From assembly GCA_024408905.1 (NCBI GenBank), contig JAKSUP010000006.1, positions 1 to 17,290 of the forward strand: 17,290 nucleotides of DNA, written 5' to 3'. A program made the translations under genes and the position numbers. Positions 1 through 7,842 of the stretch are shown here, piece by piece. The notes beneath the pieces are model-generated. The model made no database searches. It was not told the DNA's origin and saw only the letters and a list, made by a program, of their open reading frames with translations. This DNA comes from a bacterium. Lineage in GTDB: Bacteria; Cyanobacteriota; Vampirovibrionia; Gastranaerophilales; Gastranaerophilaceae. How positions within the stretch are numbered: the stretch's first letter is position 1; the number at the start of each line of letters is the position of its first letter.

Positions 1-520
1 ATAGTTCACTTTGTGAAAGCCACTTTTGTCGAATTTCTTTTTCTGAAGTAGTCAAATCTTCGGGGAATTTATTAGAAATTTTTTTAATTTGATCTTTTAA
101 CTGAATATCAATATCCTCTTTAAAATAACAATCAAATAAATGACCTAATTCGTGGACGGTTATACCTTTCAAATCGGATGGTTTCTCTTCGCCATAAGGA
201 ATAAGCCCCATAAACACATGTTTTTGTGTTAAAATCGCTATTTCTTTTGCGTTTTTATTAAATATAGGTTGTACTGTGAAACCAGCCTGTTGCCAGTCTT
301 TTAAACTATATTGTTTTATATAATCATTTAAATTAGATTTAGATGGATAATTTTTGATTTTATCAGAAACAAAAATATGTAAATTCGAAAAAAAATTTAA
401 ATTTTTGTTGCTTTTATTTTTTATATCTTCAACAGCTTCCTTGACAGCACCTCTAGACTCTACACTAGTAGAATTTGCATAGGTATAATATGTATATGAT
501 TTCTTACCATCAACGGCCAT
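1..520 (-). CDS. Putative zinc metallopeptidase, 3' end beyond window edge
   Basis: An open frame enters from the left edge on the minus strand; only about 173 N-terminal residues are visible and no stop is reached. Residues about 123-127 read HELGH in the context ITVHELGHLFDCYF, the HExxH zinc-binding and catalytic signature of gluzincin/metzincin-type peptidases. The third metal ligand should lie further downstream, outside the window. The N-terminus (MAVDGKKSYTYYTYANSTS) has no obvious signal peptide or membrane helix; residues 20-80 are lysine-rich and probably helical. I chose the ATG at 520 because AGAGGA lies 9 nt upstream of it; an in-frame ATG at 526 is only 3 nt from that site. The family within the HExxH peptidases is not identifiable. 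The orphan gene at 882-1415 is upstream on the same strand. The peptidase role is a motif-based inference, but the open frame is solid. Confidence 0.7.
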   Translation of the reverse strand, partial: MAVDGKKSYTYYTYANSTSVESRGAVKEAVEDIKNKSNKNLNFFSNLHIFVSDKIKNYPSKSNLNDYIKQYSLKDWQQAGFTVQPIFNKNAKEIAILTQKHVFMGLIPYGEEKPSDLKGITVHELGHLFDCYFKEDIDIQLKDQIKKISNKFPEDLTTSEKEIRQKWLSQSEL

Positions 521-526
521 GGGCAT

Positions 527-881
527 ATATCCTCTATGACTATATAAAGAATTTTTCTATTCATAAATTGCCTGATTATTACAAATTATTTACAAAATAA
601 TCAATACGGCTGTTATTTATCATCAAATCGAGTGTTAATTTATAATTATATTTTAAAGTCTGATTTGAGTCGGAAGGGGTAAATATCATAATGGGTAAAA
701 TGTGGTAATTCATTCGACTTTTAGCCATATCCAACTGTGTGATTATTTTATAATAAGAATACCCTAAATTGGACTTTATTCGGACTCTTTTTGCACAAAA
801 TTGCACTAAAATGTCGGGTTTCACCCAACCTATAAGCTGTGACAAATTCGCATTTTTTGTGTTACGATACACGAAGGCACG
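527..881. other. Intergenic stretch with repeat remnants, no confident gene
   Basis: These 355 bases lie between two minus-strand genes. A 97-codon frame exists on the minus strand (579-872), but it begins with GTG, has no ribosome binding site and no recognisable domain. It contains one copy of the 35-nt direct repeat at 610-644. Around 815-826 there is a small inverted repeat (GGGTTTCACCC), and its reverse complement reads AGGTTGGGTGAAACCCGAC. That resembles the short AGGTTGGGT...ACCCAAC intergenic repeats scattered in many bacterial genomes. I read the region as repeat debris or a decayed gene. Confidence 0.4.
610..644. repeat. 35-nt direct repeat, copy 1
   Basis: Matches copy 2 at 1586-1620 at 33 of 35 positions in the same orientation; the shared core includes CAAATCGAGTGTTAATTTA. 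Read on the minus strand, both copies can encode YKLTLDL followed by two variable residues and NNS. The pair flanks the orphan gene at 882-1415, about 976 bp apart. Confidence 0.75.
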
Positions 882-1415
882 TTAGTTTTTATTATATTTC
901 TTTCGGTTTAATGCTGCATAAAAATCATCTATAAGTTTGAAATCTTCGTAGATTCTATCAATATATTCAATGTCTTCGGGAAATTCCTCTTTTAAGACAT
1001 TTAAGTTGTCTTTTAATAATCCTTTGCGAGCTAGTCTGTCCTCATACGTATAAACTATCCCTGTAATAGCAGATTTAATAGCTGGTATTATATTGTCGGT
1101 CACTCTATATTTATTAATATCATCATGTCTGCGTAGTTTGTAAGGTAATATTTTAGATGCTGATGATACAGTTATACGCATCGGAATTGGCCACCCCCTA
1201 CTTATATGAGCGCATATATTGTCTAATGTGATTAGCTTTCTAAAGCCAACTAGCGTACACTCGCTGGGAATTTTCTTTATTTTTTCAAAAATTTTATTAT
1301 CCCAACTAATTACATCATTCTCCATAGCATTCAGTATTTGTTTTTCTGCTTTAGGTGATATTTTAATACCAAAGTTTGGTGAGTAGTTTATATTGCTTAT
1401 ATTATTTACTTTCAT
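882..1415 (-). CDS. Hypothetical protein with N-terminal NINYSPNFG motif
   Basis: A 177-aa soluble protein of unknown function. AAAGGAG sits 7 nt before the ATG, a strong ribosome binding site that fixes the start. The N-terminus (MKVNNISNINYSPNFGIKIS) carries a short polar motif ending in FG. From memory, similar motifs open many unrelated proteins in Gastranaerophilales-type genomes, so it may be a shared targeting or processing tag; that is inference. The rest is mostly helical with charged stretches (residues about 130-175), no signal peptide and no transmembrane helix. No catalytic motif is visible. It is transcribed toward the metallopeptidase gene but separated from it by about 360 bp, so an operon is doubtful. 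The 35-nt direct repeats on either side suggest it may be an acquired cassette. Confidence 0.75.
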   Translation of the reverse strand: MKVNNISNINYSPNFGIKISPKAEKQILNAMENDVISWDNKIFEKIKKIPSECTLVGFRKLITLDNICAHISRGWPIPMRITVSSASKILPYKLRRHDDINKYRVTDNIIPAIKSAITGIVYTYEDRLARKGLLKDNLNVLKEEFPEDIEYIDRIYEDFKLIDDFYAALNRKKYNKN

Positions 1416-1462
1416 TTGTGTACTCCTTTTATACTCGCAAGCGTCTCTTACATTAAAAAACG

Positions 1463-1491
1463 AACATAAAATAATTTGCTATTTATGTAAA
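1463..1491 (-). promoter_or_regulatory. Putative sigma-70 promoter of the 177-aa gene
   Basis: On the minus strand, TTTACA (1491-1486) and TATGTT (1468-1463) are separated by 17 nt, about 50 nt upstream of the start codon. An inverted repeat (ACATAAA, 11-nt gap, TTTATGT; 1464-1488) overlaps both boxes and could be an operator. The region is AT-rich, so chance matches are likely. Confidence 0.35.
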
Positions 1492-1585
1492 GAAATATAA
1501 ATGAGGTCTTGTTTATGTGGACTGCGACTATTGTCCCTTTTAGTAGTTGCACTTCATTCTACCCCAACAAATATCATCAAACCAA

Positions 1586-1620
1586 CTGTTATTTGTCACC
1601 AAATCGAGTGTTAATTTATA
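1586..1620. repeat. 35-nt direct repeat, copy 2
   Basis: Second copy of the repeat at 610-644, differing at two positions. It lies just upstream of the putative promoter of the 75-aa gene. Outside the 35 nt the two loci diverge quickly, though the preceding bases retain weak similarity. Confidence 0.75.
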
Positions 1621-1622
1621 TA

Positions 1623-1651
1623 TTGTTTGATGAGAAAAATTTTGCTAAAAT
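1623..1651 (+). promoter_or_regulatory. Putative promoter of the 75-aa gene
   Basis: TTGTTT (1623-1628) and TAAAAT (1646-1651) are spaced by 17 nt, about 24 nt upstream of the ATG at 1675. The -35 box is a weak match to TTGACA. Confidence 0.3.
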
Positions 1652-1674
1652 AATACCAAGAATGGAGAAATAAA

Positions 1675-1902
1675 ATGCGCGAAGAGAAGTATGTAGATTT
1701 AGAAGAATTACTTAGAATATTTGATACTAATTCCGGAACTGTAGCCAGACATTTAGATTATGATGATGGCAATTATGACGGATACATTGAAATAGGTGTT
1801 TGGAATAATTGGCTTGAAAAACACGGTTTCGAACCTGTCAGAGATGTTGACAAAGTTCCTGTTATGGACGCTATTGTTGTTTTAGAATCTTTAAAAAAAT
1901 AA
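1675..1902 (+). CDS. Small acidic hypothetical protein, 75 aa
   Basis: The gene starts at an ATG with GGAGA about 7 nt upstream and a plausible promoter before it. The 75-residue product is acidic, with a run of aspartates around residues 28-35 (LDYDDGNYDGY), short predicted helices at both ends, and no signal peptide, membrane segment or cysteine. I do not recognise a family. It is followed at once by an AT-only inverted repeat, and the prepilin gene begins about 80 bp downstream on the same strand. Cotranscription with the prepilin is possible. Its position next to repeats and orphan genes suggests accessory DNA. Confidence 0.6.
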   Translation: MREEKYVDLEELLRIFDTNSGTVARHLDYDDGNYDGYIEIGVWNNWLEKHGFEPVRDVDKVPVMDAIVVLESLKK

Positions 1903-1920
1903 TTTTATGTAAAATTATTT
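1897..1920 (+). terminator. AT-only inverted repeat, possible weak terminator
   Basis: AATAATTTTA (1898-1907) and TAAAATTATT (1910-1919) are perfect reverse complements with only TG between them, and one more A-T pair at each end. The stem overlaps the stop codon of the 75-aa gene and is followed by T-rich sequence (1920-1936). With no GC pairs the hairpin would be weak. Confidence 0.3.
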
Positions 1921-1980
1921 ATGTATTTTATTTTTAGGTCATGTACAATAGAAATTGATTCTACAAATGGAGATTATAGT

Positions 1981-2580
1981 ATGCAAAAAGGGTTTACTTT
2001 AGCAGAAGTTCTGGTTACGCTCACTATTATTGGTGTAGTTGCTGCACTTACACTACCAACACTTAATATGGATATTAATAAAAGAGAAAAATCAGTAAGG
2101 CTTCAAAAATTTTATAATGTTATGGACCAAACAATAAGACTTTCTGAAATGGATCATGGGCGTTTAAACAGATGGGATAATACTTTAAACTATGAAACCT
2201 ATTTAAAAGAATATATTACACCGTATTTGAAGGCAACAATTGTTGGTAAAGGAAATGATGCACATTTAGAATTTCCTGATGGGTCAAGTATGACATTCTA
2301 TAAAGGTGGATGTTTAGATTTTATATATGATGTTAATGGCCCTAATAAAGGGAAAAATACGCATGGATATGATGTTTTTAGGTTTTTAGCTTGTGCAACG
2401 GATGCTAATGGTTTAGCCTGGTGCGATGGACAAGGTGGCTTCTGTACATATAGAGAATCAGTTATGGACAAAAGTAACCGTAGCTCATTATTAAACAAAT
2501 GTAAAAGTAACGCTGCATATTGTTCTGCATTGTTAGAATATGACGGTTGGGAATTTAAAAACGATTACCCGTTCAAATAG
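1981..2580 (+). CDS. Type IV prepilin-like protein (pseudopilin), 199 aa
   Basis: The N-terminus MQKGFTLAEVLVTLTIIGVV is a class III prepilin signal. A short basic leader ends in Gly4, the prepilin peptidase would cut before Phe5, and the conserved Glu is at +5. A hydrophobic helix follows (to about residue 27). The mature protein would be assembled into, or associated with, a type IV pilus or pseudopilus. The globular part has six cysteines (about residues 110-180), probably forming disulfides outside the cell, a DVNGPNKGKNTHGYDVF segment and a C-terminus ending DYPFK. From memory these features recur in the large prepilin families of Gastranaerophilales. An in-frame ATG exists at 1921, but GGAG 8 nt before 1981 and the leader architecture decide for 1981. 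No pilus assembly genes are nearby, so this is an orphan pilin. Confidence 0.88.
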   Translation: MQKGFTLAEVLVTLTIIGVVAALTLPTLNMDINKREKSVRLQKFYNVMDQTIRLSEMDHGRLNRWDNTLNYETYLKEYITPYLKATIVGKGNDAHLEFPDGSSMTFYKGGCLDFIYDVNGPNKGKNTHGYDVFRFLACATDANGLAWCDGQGGFCTYRESVMDKSNRSSLLNKCKSNAAYCSALLEYDGWEFKNDYPFK

Positions 2581-2610
2581 TATCTAATGCATTCATTTTT
2601 GTTTTTAGGT

Positions 2611-2616
2611 TATAAT
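2611..2616 (+). promoter_or_regulatory. Candidate -10 box upstream of the ZIP transporter gene
   Basis: A consensus TATAAT lies 24 nt before the start codon at 2640. I see no convincing -35 box at 16-18 nt spacing and no TGn extension, so the call rests on the -10 alone. Confidence 0.3.
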
Positions 2617-2639
2617 TTATCTTGTAAAAGGTAATTATA

Positions 2640-3434
2640 ATGATAAAGAATTGGCAAATACCTCTATTAATGACTGTTCTGGCAGGTCTAGCGACTCTGT
2701 TAGGGGGTTTTGTTACTTTTTTTGTCAAAAAAAATAATATGAAAGTTTTGTCACTCGGCTTAGGTTTTTCAGCCGGCGTAATGATTTTTGTATCTTTTAC
2801 AGAAATTTTATCAGATGCAAAAAATTTGTTAGCCGAACACTTCCCAAACAGTTTTCATTGGTTGATTTTTGCAGGTTTTATTCTTGGGGTAATAATTTCA
2901 AAATTAATTGATACATTCCTTCCTGATCACGTTGATGAAGATTTGTTTGACGAGAGTGGAGAAACTCCTGAGAGTCACCACCATATTAAGCGTGCCGGAA
3001 TTATGACAGCAATTGCGATTGCAATACACAACTTTCCTGAAGGTTTGGGTACATTTTTGGTAACGTCACAAGATTTAACTTTAGGTATATCAGTTGCTTT
3101 AGCTATTGCGTTACACAACATCCCTGAAGGTATAGCTGTTGCGCTTCCGATTTATCACGCTACAGGCAAAAAGCGTTATGCCATTTGGTATTCATTTTGG
3201 ACAGGCATGACAGAGCCTCTGGGTGCAATAATCGGAATGGGGCTTCTGTATTGGTTTTTACCACAAGCGTGTGTCGGATTTTTAATGGCAGCAGTCATTG
3301 GAATAATGATTTACATTGCGTTTGATACATTACTTCCCCTATCGCACGAATACGGTGACTGGCATTATTCAATTGCAGGAATTATGTCAGGCATAATCGT
3401 TATTTGGGCAAGTTTATTGCTTTTAAATCATTAG
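2640..3434 (+). CDS. zupT: ZIP family divalent metal transporter (ZupT-like)
   Basis: A 264-aa polytopic membrane protein with about eight hydrophobic helices, close to the usual ZupT length (about 257 aa). Two diagnostic metal-site motifs are present: HNFPEG at residues 130-135 and HNIPEG at 159-164, the paired histidine/glutamate sites of transmembrane helices 4 and 5. Between helices 3 and 4 is an acidic, histidine-containing loop (LPDHVDEDLFDESGE, then SHHHIKR), as expected for a cytoplasmic metal-binding loop. The family imports zinc and other divalent cations into the cytoplasm; exact specificity cannot be read here. The ATG at 2640 has AAAGG 8 nt upstream. Its stop codon overlaps that of the convergent helicase gene. 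The family is certain; the symbol is by similarity. Confidence 0.9.
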   Translation: MIKNWQIPLLMTVLAGLATLLGGFVTFFVKKNNMKVLSLGLGFSAGVMIFVSFTEILSDAKNLLAEHFPNSFHWLIFAGFILGVIISKLIDTFLPDHVDEDLFDESGETPESHHHIKRAGIMTAIAIAIHNFPEGLGTFLVTSQDLTLGISVALAIALHNIPEGIAVALPIYHATGKKRYAIWYSFWTGMTEPLGAIIGMGLLYWFLPQACVGFLMAAVIGIMIYIAFDTLLPLSHEYGDWHYSIAGIMSGIIVIWASLLLLNH

Positions 3435-6400
3435 AGATTACAATTTATAACTCTATCGATACAAGCTTTTTCTGAATATTGCCATTCGCGTTTTGAAATT
3501 CTTGAAACCTTCAATCCTGTACGCTCAAAGATTGTTTGTTTCTTCATATTAGAAACTTTTGAAGGGATTTTGTCATCAACGCCGTCACATTCAACTATAA
3601 ATTTGTCATCAATTAATAAATCGGCACTCAGTCCGGCAATTTCTGTCCCGCACAGTACGGTATGGCCTAATGCTCTAAAGCTTTCTGCAACTTCTTTTTC
3701 GAATGAATTTTTATAAATATTTTCATCAAACTCGTCAGAATTAATCAATTTATATCTGTCTTCGTATTCTTGAATAAATCCGAAATAGCTGCGTAAAATG
3801 CCTTCAGGAAGTTCACGAGGATCTTTTGAGATAAAGTTTATTGTCTTAAATCTTGCTCTTGTAATTGCAACATTGAACAAGTTTGGTTTTTGTAAGAATA
3901 TCAAACTTTGAGGAAAACTGTTGTTTGCATAAGCCCAAGAAATAAGCATTATATCTCTTTCATCACCTTGGAATGTGTGAGCTGTACCAATTTCTATCTT
4001 ATGTTTTTCCATCATGTGTTCTGATAAAACTTTTGCAACAGAAATTTTAAGTTGATCAACCTGCGCTCTAAATGGTGAAATTATACCGATACTTACAGGA
4101 TTGTCAGGATTTTTTCTCTCATCTTCTATAACTATTTCGTGTAATTTTTTAACAACAGCTTCGATTTCAGGTAAGTTTCTTGTTGCATCAACATCAATTT
4201 TACCATCAGGAACAACTACTGCCTCAAGCACTTTTGAAGAATTATCGTTTCTTCTCATAACACGGATTCTGTTACCGTAAAACTCTTTGTTTGAATAATT
4301 AATAACAGGTGGCAAACTTCTAAAATGTTCATCCAATAAAACAGGATGCATAGAATAATAGTTTGCCAAATCAAACATTGAGTTTGTTCTAAATCTCCAC
4401 ATCAACTGATATCTGTCTGTTATTCCGTATTGAGATAAGAAAGATTGTTCTTTTGCTTTTTCTAAGAAAGATAAGTGTGGCAATTGCTTGTCATCTCCTA
4501 CTACAACAGCTTTCTTTGCCCTGTACAATAGAGGGAAACAGCTTGCTATATCGCATTGAGAAGCTTCATCAATAATAACAACATCAAACAACCCAGGTTT
4601 TAGAGGTAATGAGCCTGAAACTGCGTATGAAGTTACGCACCAGCAAGGGAAAGCTTCTAATAATGGTTTAAAATCTTCTGTTTCAAGAAGTCTGTTCTGA
4701 AGGTTTTGACGTCTTTCAACAAGTGATTTTGAATGTACGAAAATTCTTTGACGTTTTACAGAATCTCTCATTAAACCTTTTAATGCTTCTCTGCGTTTTG
4801 ATTTCAGAATATCAATTGCGAGTTTTTTCTGTTTTTTGCGCATAGTTCTGATTTGTTCAGATAAAACGTGAACATTTCCCGTAACTTGAATTTTGTTTTC
4901 TATCATGCGAGCTTGGCAAATAAGTTTTGCATATTCAAGTTCGACTTTTAAAGCAATTAAGTTTTCGTTTGTTACGTCAAATGATTTTAGTTTGAGTAAT
5001 TTTTTTAGTTTTGAAACTGAAGATGAATTTTTGATACTTGCAAAGAAACCTGATTTTTCCATATTGTTATTCAAAGTATCTATAATCGTTTCAATTGCTT
5101 TAATTTCATCAGATTTAAGAATAGATTTTATATAAATATCATTTTGGTGAGTAGCTTCTTGAAGTTTGATTTCTTCATTAATACTATTCCATTCTCCTTC
5201 AAGTTTAATAATGGTTTCAGCTTTTGCTTCAGAATCTGTTATTGCTTTTAATAATGCTTCCATATCAGGAATATCACACATTATGGCTGAATCGGTTGAA
5301 TCATCTAAATCGACTTTTCCTGCAAGTAAGTCTTGTAGTTTCATTGAAAGCTCTCTTTGGTAATTCAATCGTCCTGCTCTTAGGGCCAAAAATGGTGCGC
5401 CAAGCTCATTAAGTCTGTCAGCAACAACGTCAACTGCCTTATCCATACGAGAAGCTACAAGAACTGTTTTACCGTTTGCAATTAAATGTGCAACAAGGTT
5501 TACAATAGTTTGAGATTTACCTGTTCCCGGAGGACCGAAAACTGAAACTAGTTTTGAATTTTCAACATTTTTTATAACATTTAATTGTGCATCAGATAAA
5601 GATAATGGAGTTACAGGGAAAAAGTCAGCAAGGGTTTTTTGCTGACAATCAACAGGTTTTGATTGTGTGTATTCTTCATTTACAACATTCAAAACGGTTT
5701 CTCTGTATACACCACTCGGTTTTTCAGAAATTTGTATTAATTCGTGTAAAACACCTGCAGTTGCTGCCGGACGTTTTGTCAAAATTATTGCGCATTGGTT
5801 TGTTAGGTGGATTTGTTCATAATTTATTGTTTTTTTAGAAGTTTCTTCTTCCTCAACAATTTCTTCAACATTATCACCGGTTATTTTTTCGTTATAAAAA
5901 TCTTTGGATACGTTATCTTCTTTAACATCCATTTCGTGATTTAGAGATATGTCAATTTGTGGAACAATTGATTTTAGGGTGGTTAAAAAGATATCCATTT
6001 TTTCTTGAGTTATTGGAACCGTCGGAACAACGTCAAGTAAGCCTGCCAATAATTGTTCTGTGGCATCCTCGTCATCTGATTTTGCCATTAAAGACGTTAA
6101 AGCACCTGTGTTGAGAGAAATGAATTCATCTGTAAGCATACAGTTGATGTTTACACCGTTTCTTTCTAAACGGCAAGGTGAGTACAATAGTGGAGTTAAA
6201 AATTCATTTTTTCTTCCGGATTTCGATTTCCCGACTAAAAATAAATGACCATATATTAAATACTTATCTTTCGTGCCACTTTCTGATTGGAGCATAAGTT
6301 CTGTTAATTTTGAATCAGAACCTTCAAGTCTTATGTATTCCAAACCTTGTGTAAACAAGGTATCTTCACCATCTAAAAATATCCATTTGTTATCTCTGTC

Positions 6401-6529
6401 TGCTTTTAGATTTCTAAAAGTTGAACTTTTTACTTCTTCTCTAACGCAATCATGAAGATATTGACTCAATTTTTTTATAAAACTGTTATTAAATGCCGAA
6501 TTAATAGCTCGTGTTGCTTCTTGTAACAT
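3431..6529 (-). CDS. UPF1-like superfamily 1 helicase with C-terminal nuclease-like domain
   Basis: A 1032-aa protein with AGGAGAG 4 nt before its ATG. It shows a full SF1 (AAA_11/AAA_12) motif set: Walker A GPPGTGKS at 332-339, DEAS at 654-657 (VVIIDEASQCD), then VVVGDDKQLPHLSF, the LDEHFRSLP motif, a TAHTFQGDERD segment and NVAITRAR at 886-893. About 315 residues separate motifs I and II, including a lysine/glutamate-rich, probably coiled-coil insertion (about 420-600). The last 90 residues resemble Vsr/MTES_1575-type endonuclease-like domains, with SADLLIDDKFIVECDG (ECDG at 980-983) and a following Q/R-rich helix. The N-terminal 230 residues are unassigned. Proteins of this layout act on DNA or RNA in repair or phage defence; nothing nearby decides which. 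Helicase assignment is firm, nuclease activity is inferred. Confidence 0.9.
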   Translation of the reverse strand: MLQEATRAINSAFNNSFIKKLSQYLHDCVREEVKSSTFRNLKADRDNKWIFLDGEDTLFTQGLEYIRLEGSDSKLTELMLQSESGTKDKYLIYGHLFLVGKSKSGRKNEFLTPLLYSPCRLERNGVNINCMLTDEFISLNTGALTSLMAKSDDEDATEQLLAGLLDVVPTVPITQEKMDIFLTTLKSIVPQIDISLNHEMDVKEDNVSKDFYNEKITGDNVEEIVEEEETSKKTINYEQIHLTNQCAIILTKRPAATAGVLHELIQISEKPSGVYRETVLNVVNEEYTQSKPVDCQQKTLADFFPVTPLSLSDAQLNVIKNVENSKLVSVFGPPGTGKSQTIVNLVAHLIANGKTVLVASRMDKAVDVVADRLNELGAPFLALRAGRLNYQRELSMKLQDLLAGKVDLDDSTDSAIMCDIPDMEALLKAITDSEAKAETIIKLEGEWNSINEEIKLQEATHQNDIYIKSILKSDEIKAIETIIDTLNNNMEKSGFFASIKNSSSVSKLKKLLKLKSFDVTNENLIALKVELEYAKLICQARMIENKIQVTGNVHVLSEQIRTMRKKQKKLAIDILKSKRREALKGLMRDSVKRQRIFVHSKSLVERRQNLQNRLLETEDFKPLLEAFPCWCVTSYAVSGSLPLKPGLFDVVIIDEASQCDIASCFPLLYRAKKAVVVGDDKQLPHLSFLEKAKEQSFLSQYGITDRYQLMWRFRTNSMFDLANYYSMHPVLLDEHFRSLPPVINYSNKEFYGNRIRVMRRNDNSSKVLEAVVVPDGKIDVDATRNLPEIEAVVKKLHEIVIEDERKNPDNPVSIGIISPFRAQVDQLKISVAKVLSEHMMEKHKIEIGTAHTFQGDERDIMLISWAYANNSFPQSLIFLQKPNLFNVAITRARFKTINFISKDPRELPEGILRSYFGFIQEYEDRYKLINSDEFDENIYKNSFEKEVAESFRALGHTVLCGTEIAGLSADLLIDDKFIVECDGVDDKIPSKVSNMKKQTIFERTGLKVSRISKREWQYSEKACIDRVINCNL

Positions 6530-6556
6530 ATTCTCTCCTGTACTTATAGTTTTTTC

Positions 6557-6586
6557 ATTGTATCATATTTATCCCCTCTTGTACAA
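6557..6586 (-). promoter_or_regulatory. Putative extended -10 promoter of the helicase gene
   Basis: On the minus strand, TTGTAC (6586-6581), an 18-nt spacer and TACAAT (6562-6557) preceded by TGA give an extended -10 promoter. It lies about 28 nt upstream of the helicase start codon at 6529. Confidence 0.45.
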
Positions 6587-6702
6587 CGTCATTTATAGGA
6601 TATAAGGAGGCAAAAATTTAAACTTCTTAACATCTTATTACAAGTAAGTTTTGTTTGTTGTAATATTAAAATAATCACAAATTGGTATATAAGGACGTAT
6701 AA

Positions 6703-7830
6703 ATGGCAAGAGGGAAAAAAATAAAAGTTGCATTTCCACACATGGGTACTATATCCATTGCTTGGGCTGCCGGCTTGAGGAAAATCGGAGTTGAACCTTT
6801 TGTTCCTCCTTATACCAGTAAAAAAACACTTTCTTTAGGTACAAAAAATTCCCCTGAGGCAATTTGTCTTCCTTATAAATTAATTCTGGGAAATTTTATA
6901 GAAGCAATCGAAGGTGGAGCCGATTATGTTGCTATGATTACGTCACCCGGGATATGCAGACTTGGTGAATACGGTGGAAATATTTATAACACTCTGAAAG
7001 ATTTGGGTTACAAAGCTAATTATATTGAACTTTCACTATATGACGGTATAAAAGGTTTGTATAACTTTTTAAAAGAAATTTCAGGGAAAAATGACCCGAT
7101 ATTAATTTTGAGAGCAATAAATATTACTATGCGTAAGATTTTTGCAATAGATGATTTAGATAGTGCTTTGTCATACTATCGTGCAAGAGAAGTTCGTTTT
7201 GGTGATGCAGAAAAAAATTACAAAAAAGCGTTGAAATTAATAGAAAAAGCTGACCATACACAAGATTTAAAAACGGCGTATGATAAAGCTTTAAAAATAA
7301 TTGAAGAAACTGAAATCGATGAAACGAGAGAAGTTTTGAATGTTGATTTAACAGGCGAAATTTTCTTGGTTAATGATGAATTCTCTAACCAATATATAGA
7401 ACGTGAACTTGGCCGAATGGGTGTTCAGACAAGAAGAAGCTTAACTGTCGGTAGTTTCTTAAAAGATGCTATTATTCCAAAAGCATTTCGAGGCCCTGAA
7501 ACCCACTTACAAAGGGCAGAAAAAATGGCTAAACCGTATTTGATGCGTGATATCGGAGGCGATGCCTTAGAATGTATTTCTGATGTTGTTTTTGCCGATT
7601 ACAAAGGCAAAGACGGTATAATCCATATTTCACCGTTTACCTGCATGCCTGAAATTATGTCGCAAAATATTTTCCCGACAATCAGAGGGGAACATGATAT
7701 ACCTATCTTGCCGTTAATTATGGATGAACAAACAGGCAGGGCAGGTTATGTTACAAGATTAGAAGCGTTCGTTGATTTAATGAGAAGAAAAAAACGTGCT
7801 AAAATAGGTAAAAATAAAACTAGAATTTAA
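6703..7830 (+). CDS. Acyl-CoA dehydratase activase-related protein (COG3581-like)
   Basis: A 375-aa soluble protein related to the accessory/activase part of 2-hydroxyacyl-CoA dehydratase systems, recognised from the N-terminal KVAFPHMGTISIAWAAGL segment, AICLPYK (Cys55), SPGICRLGEYG (Cys85) and HISPFTCMPE (Cys314). Cys55, Cys85, Cys291 and Cys314 are candidates for iron-sulfur ligands. Family members couple ATP hydrolysis or electron transfer to dehydratase activation, but the ATPase domain usually lies in a separate protein or domain and is not seen here. The physiological role of stand-alone members is unclear. The ATG has AAGGA 7 nt upstream. It is the first gene of a likely operon, 12 nt before pgi. 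It reads away from the helicase across a 173-bp divergent gap. Confidence 0.8.
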   Translation: MARGKKIKVAFPHMGTISIAWAAGLRKIGVEPFVPPYTSKKTLSLGTKNSPEAICLPYKLILGNFIEAIEGGADYVAMITSPGICRLGEYGGNIYNTLKDLGYKANYIELSLYDGIKGLYNFLKEISGKNDPILILRAINITMRKIFAIDDLDSALSYYRAREVRFGDAEKNYKKALKLIEKADHTQDLKTAYDKALKIIEETEIDETREVLNVDLTGEIFLVNDEFSNQYIERELGRMGVQTRRSLTVGSFLKDAIIPKAFRGPETHLQRAEKMAKPYLMRDIGGDALECISDVVFADYKGKDGIIHISPFTCMPEIMSQNIFPTIRGEHDIPILPLIMDEQTGRAGYVTRLEAFVDLMRRKKRAKIGKNKTRI

Positions 7831-7842
7831 AATGAGGTACAG

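Noticed and set aside
579..872. 97-codon minus-strand frame
   Set aside because: GTG start, no ribosome binding site, no domain, and it overlaps the 35-nt repeat; treated as repeat debris or a decayed gene.
1921..1980. Upstream ATG extension of the prepilin
   Set aside because: It would place 20 residues before a canonical short prepilin leader; a good ribosome binding site supports 1981.
4893..6455. Plus-strand frames of 60-83 codons inside the helicase gene
   Set aside because: Antisense shadows of a well-supported coding region, without ribosome binding sites or domains.
6603..6609. Perfect AAGGAGG between the helicase and activase genes
   Set aside because: No usable start codon and open frame follow at proper distance; likely chance or a leftover.
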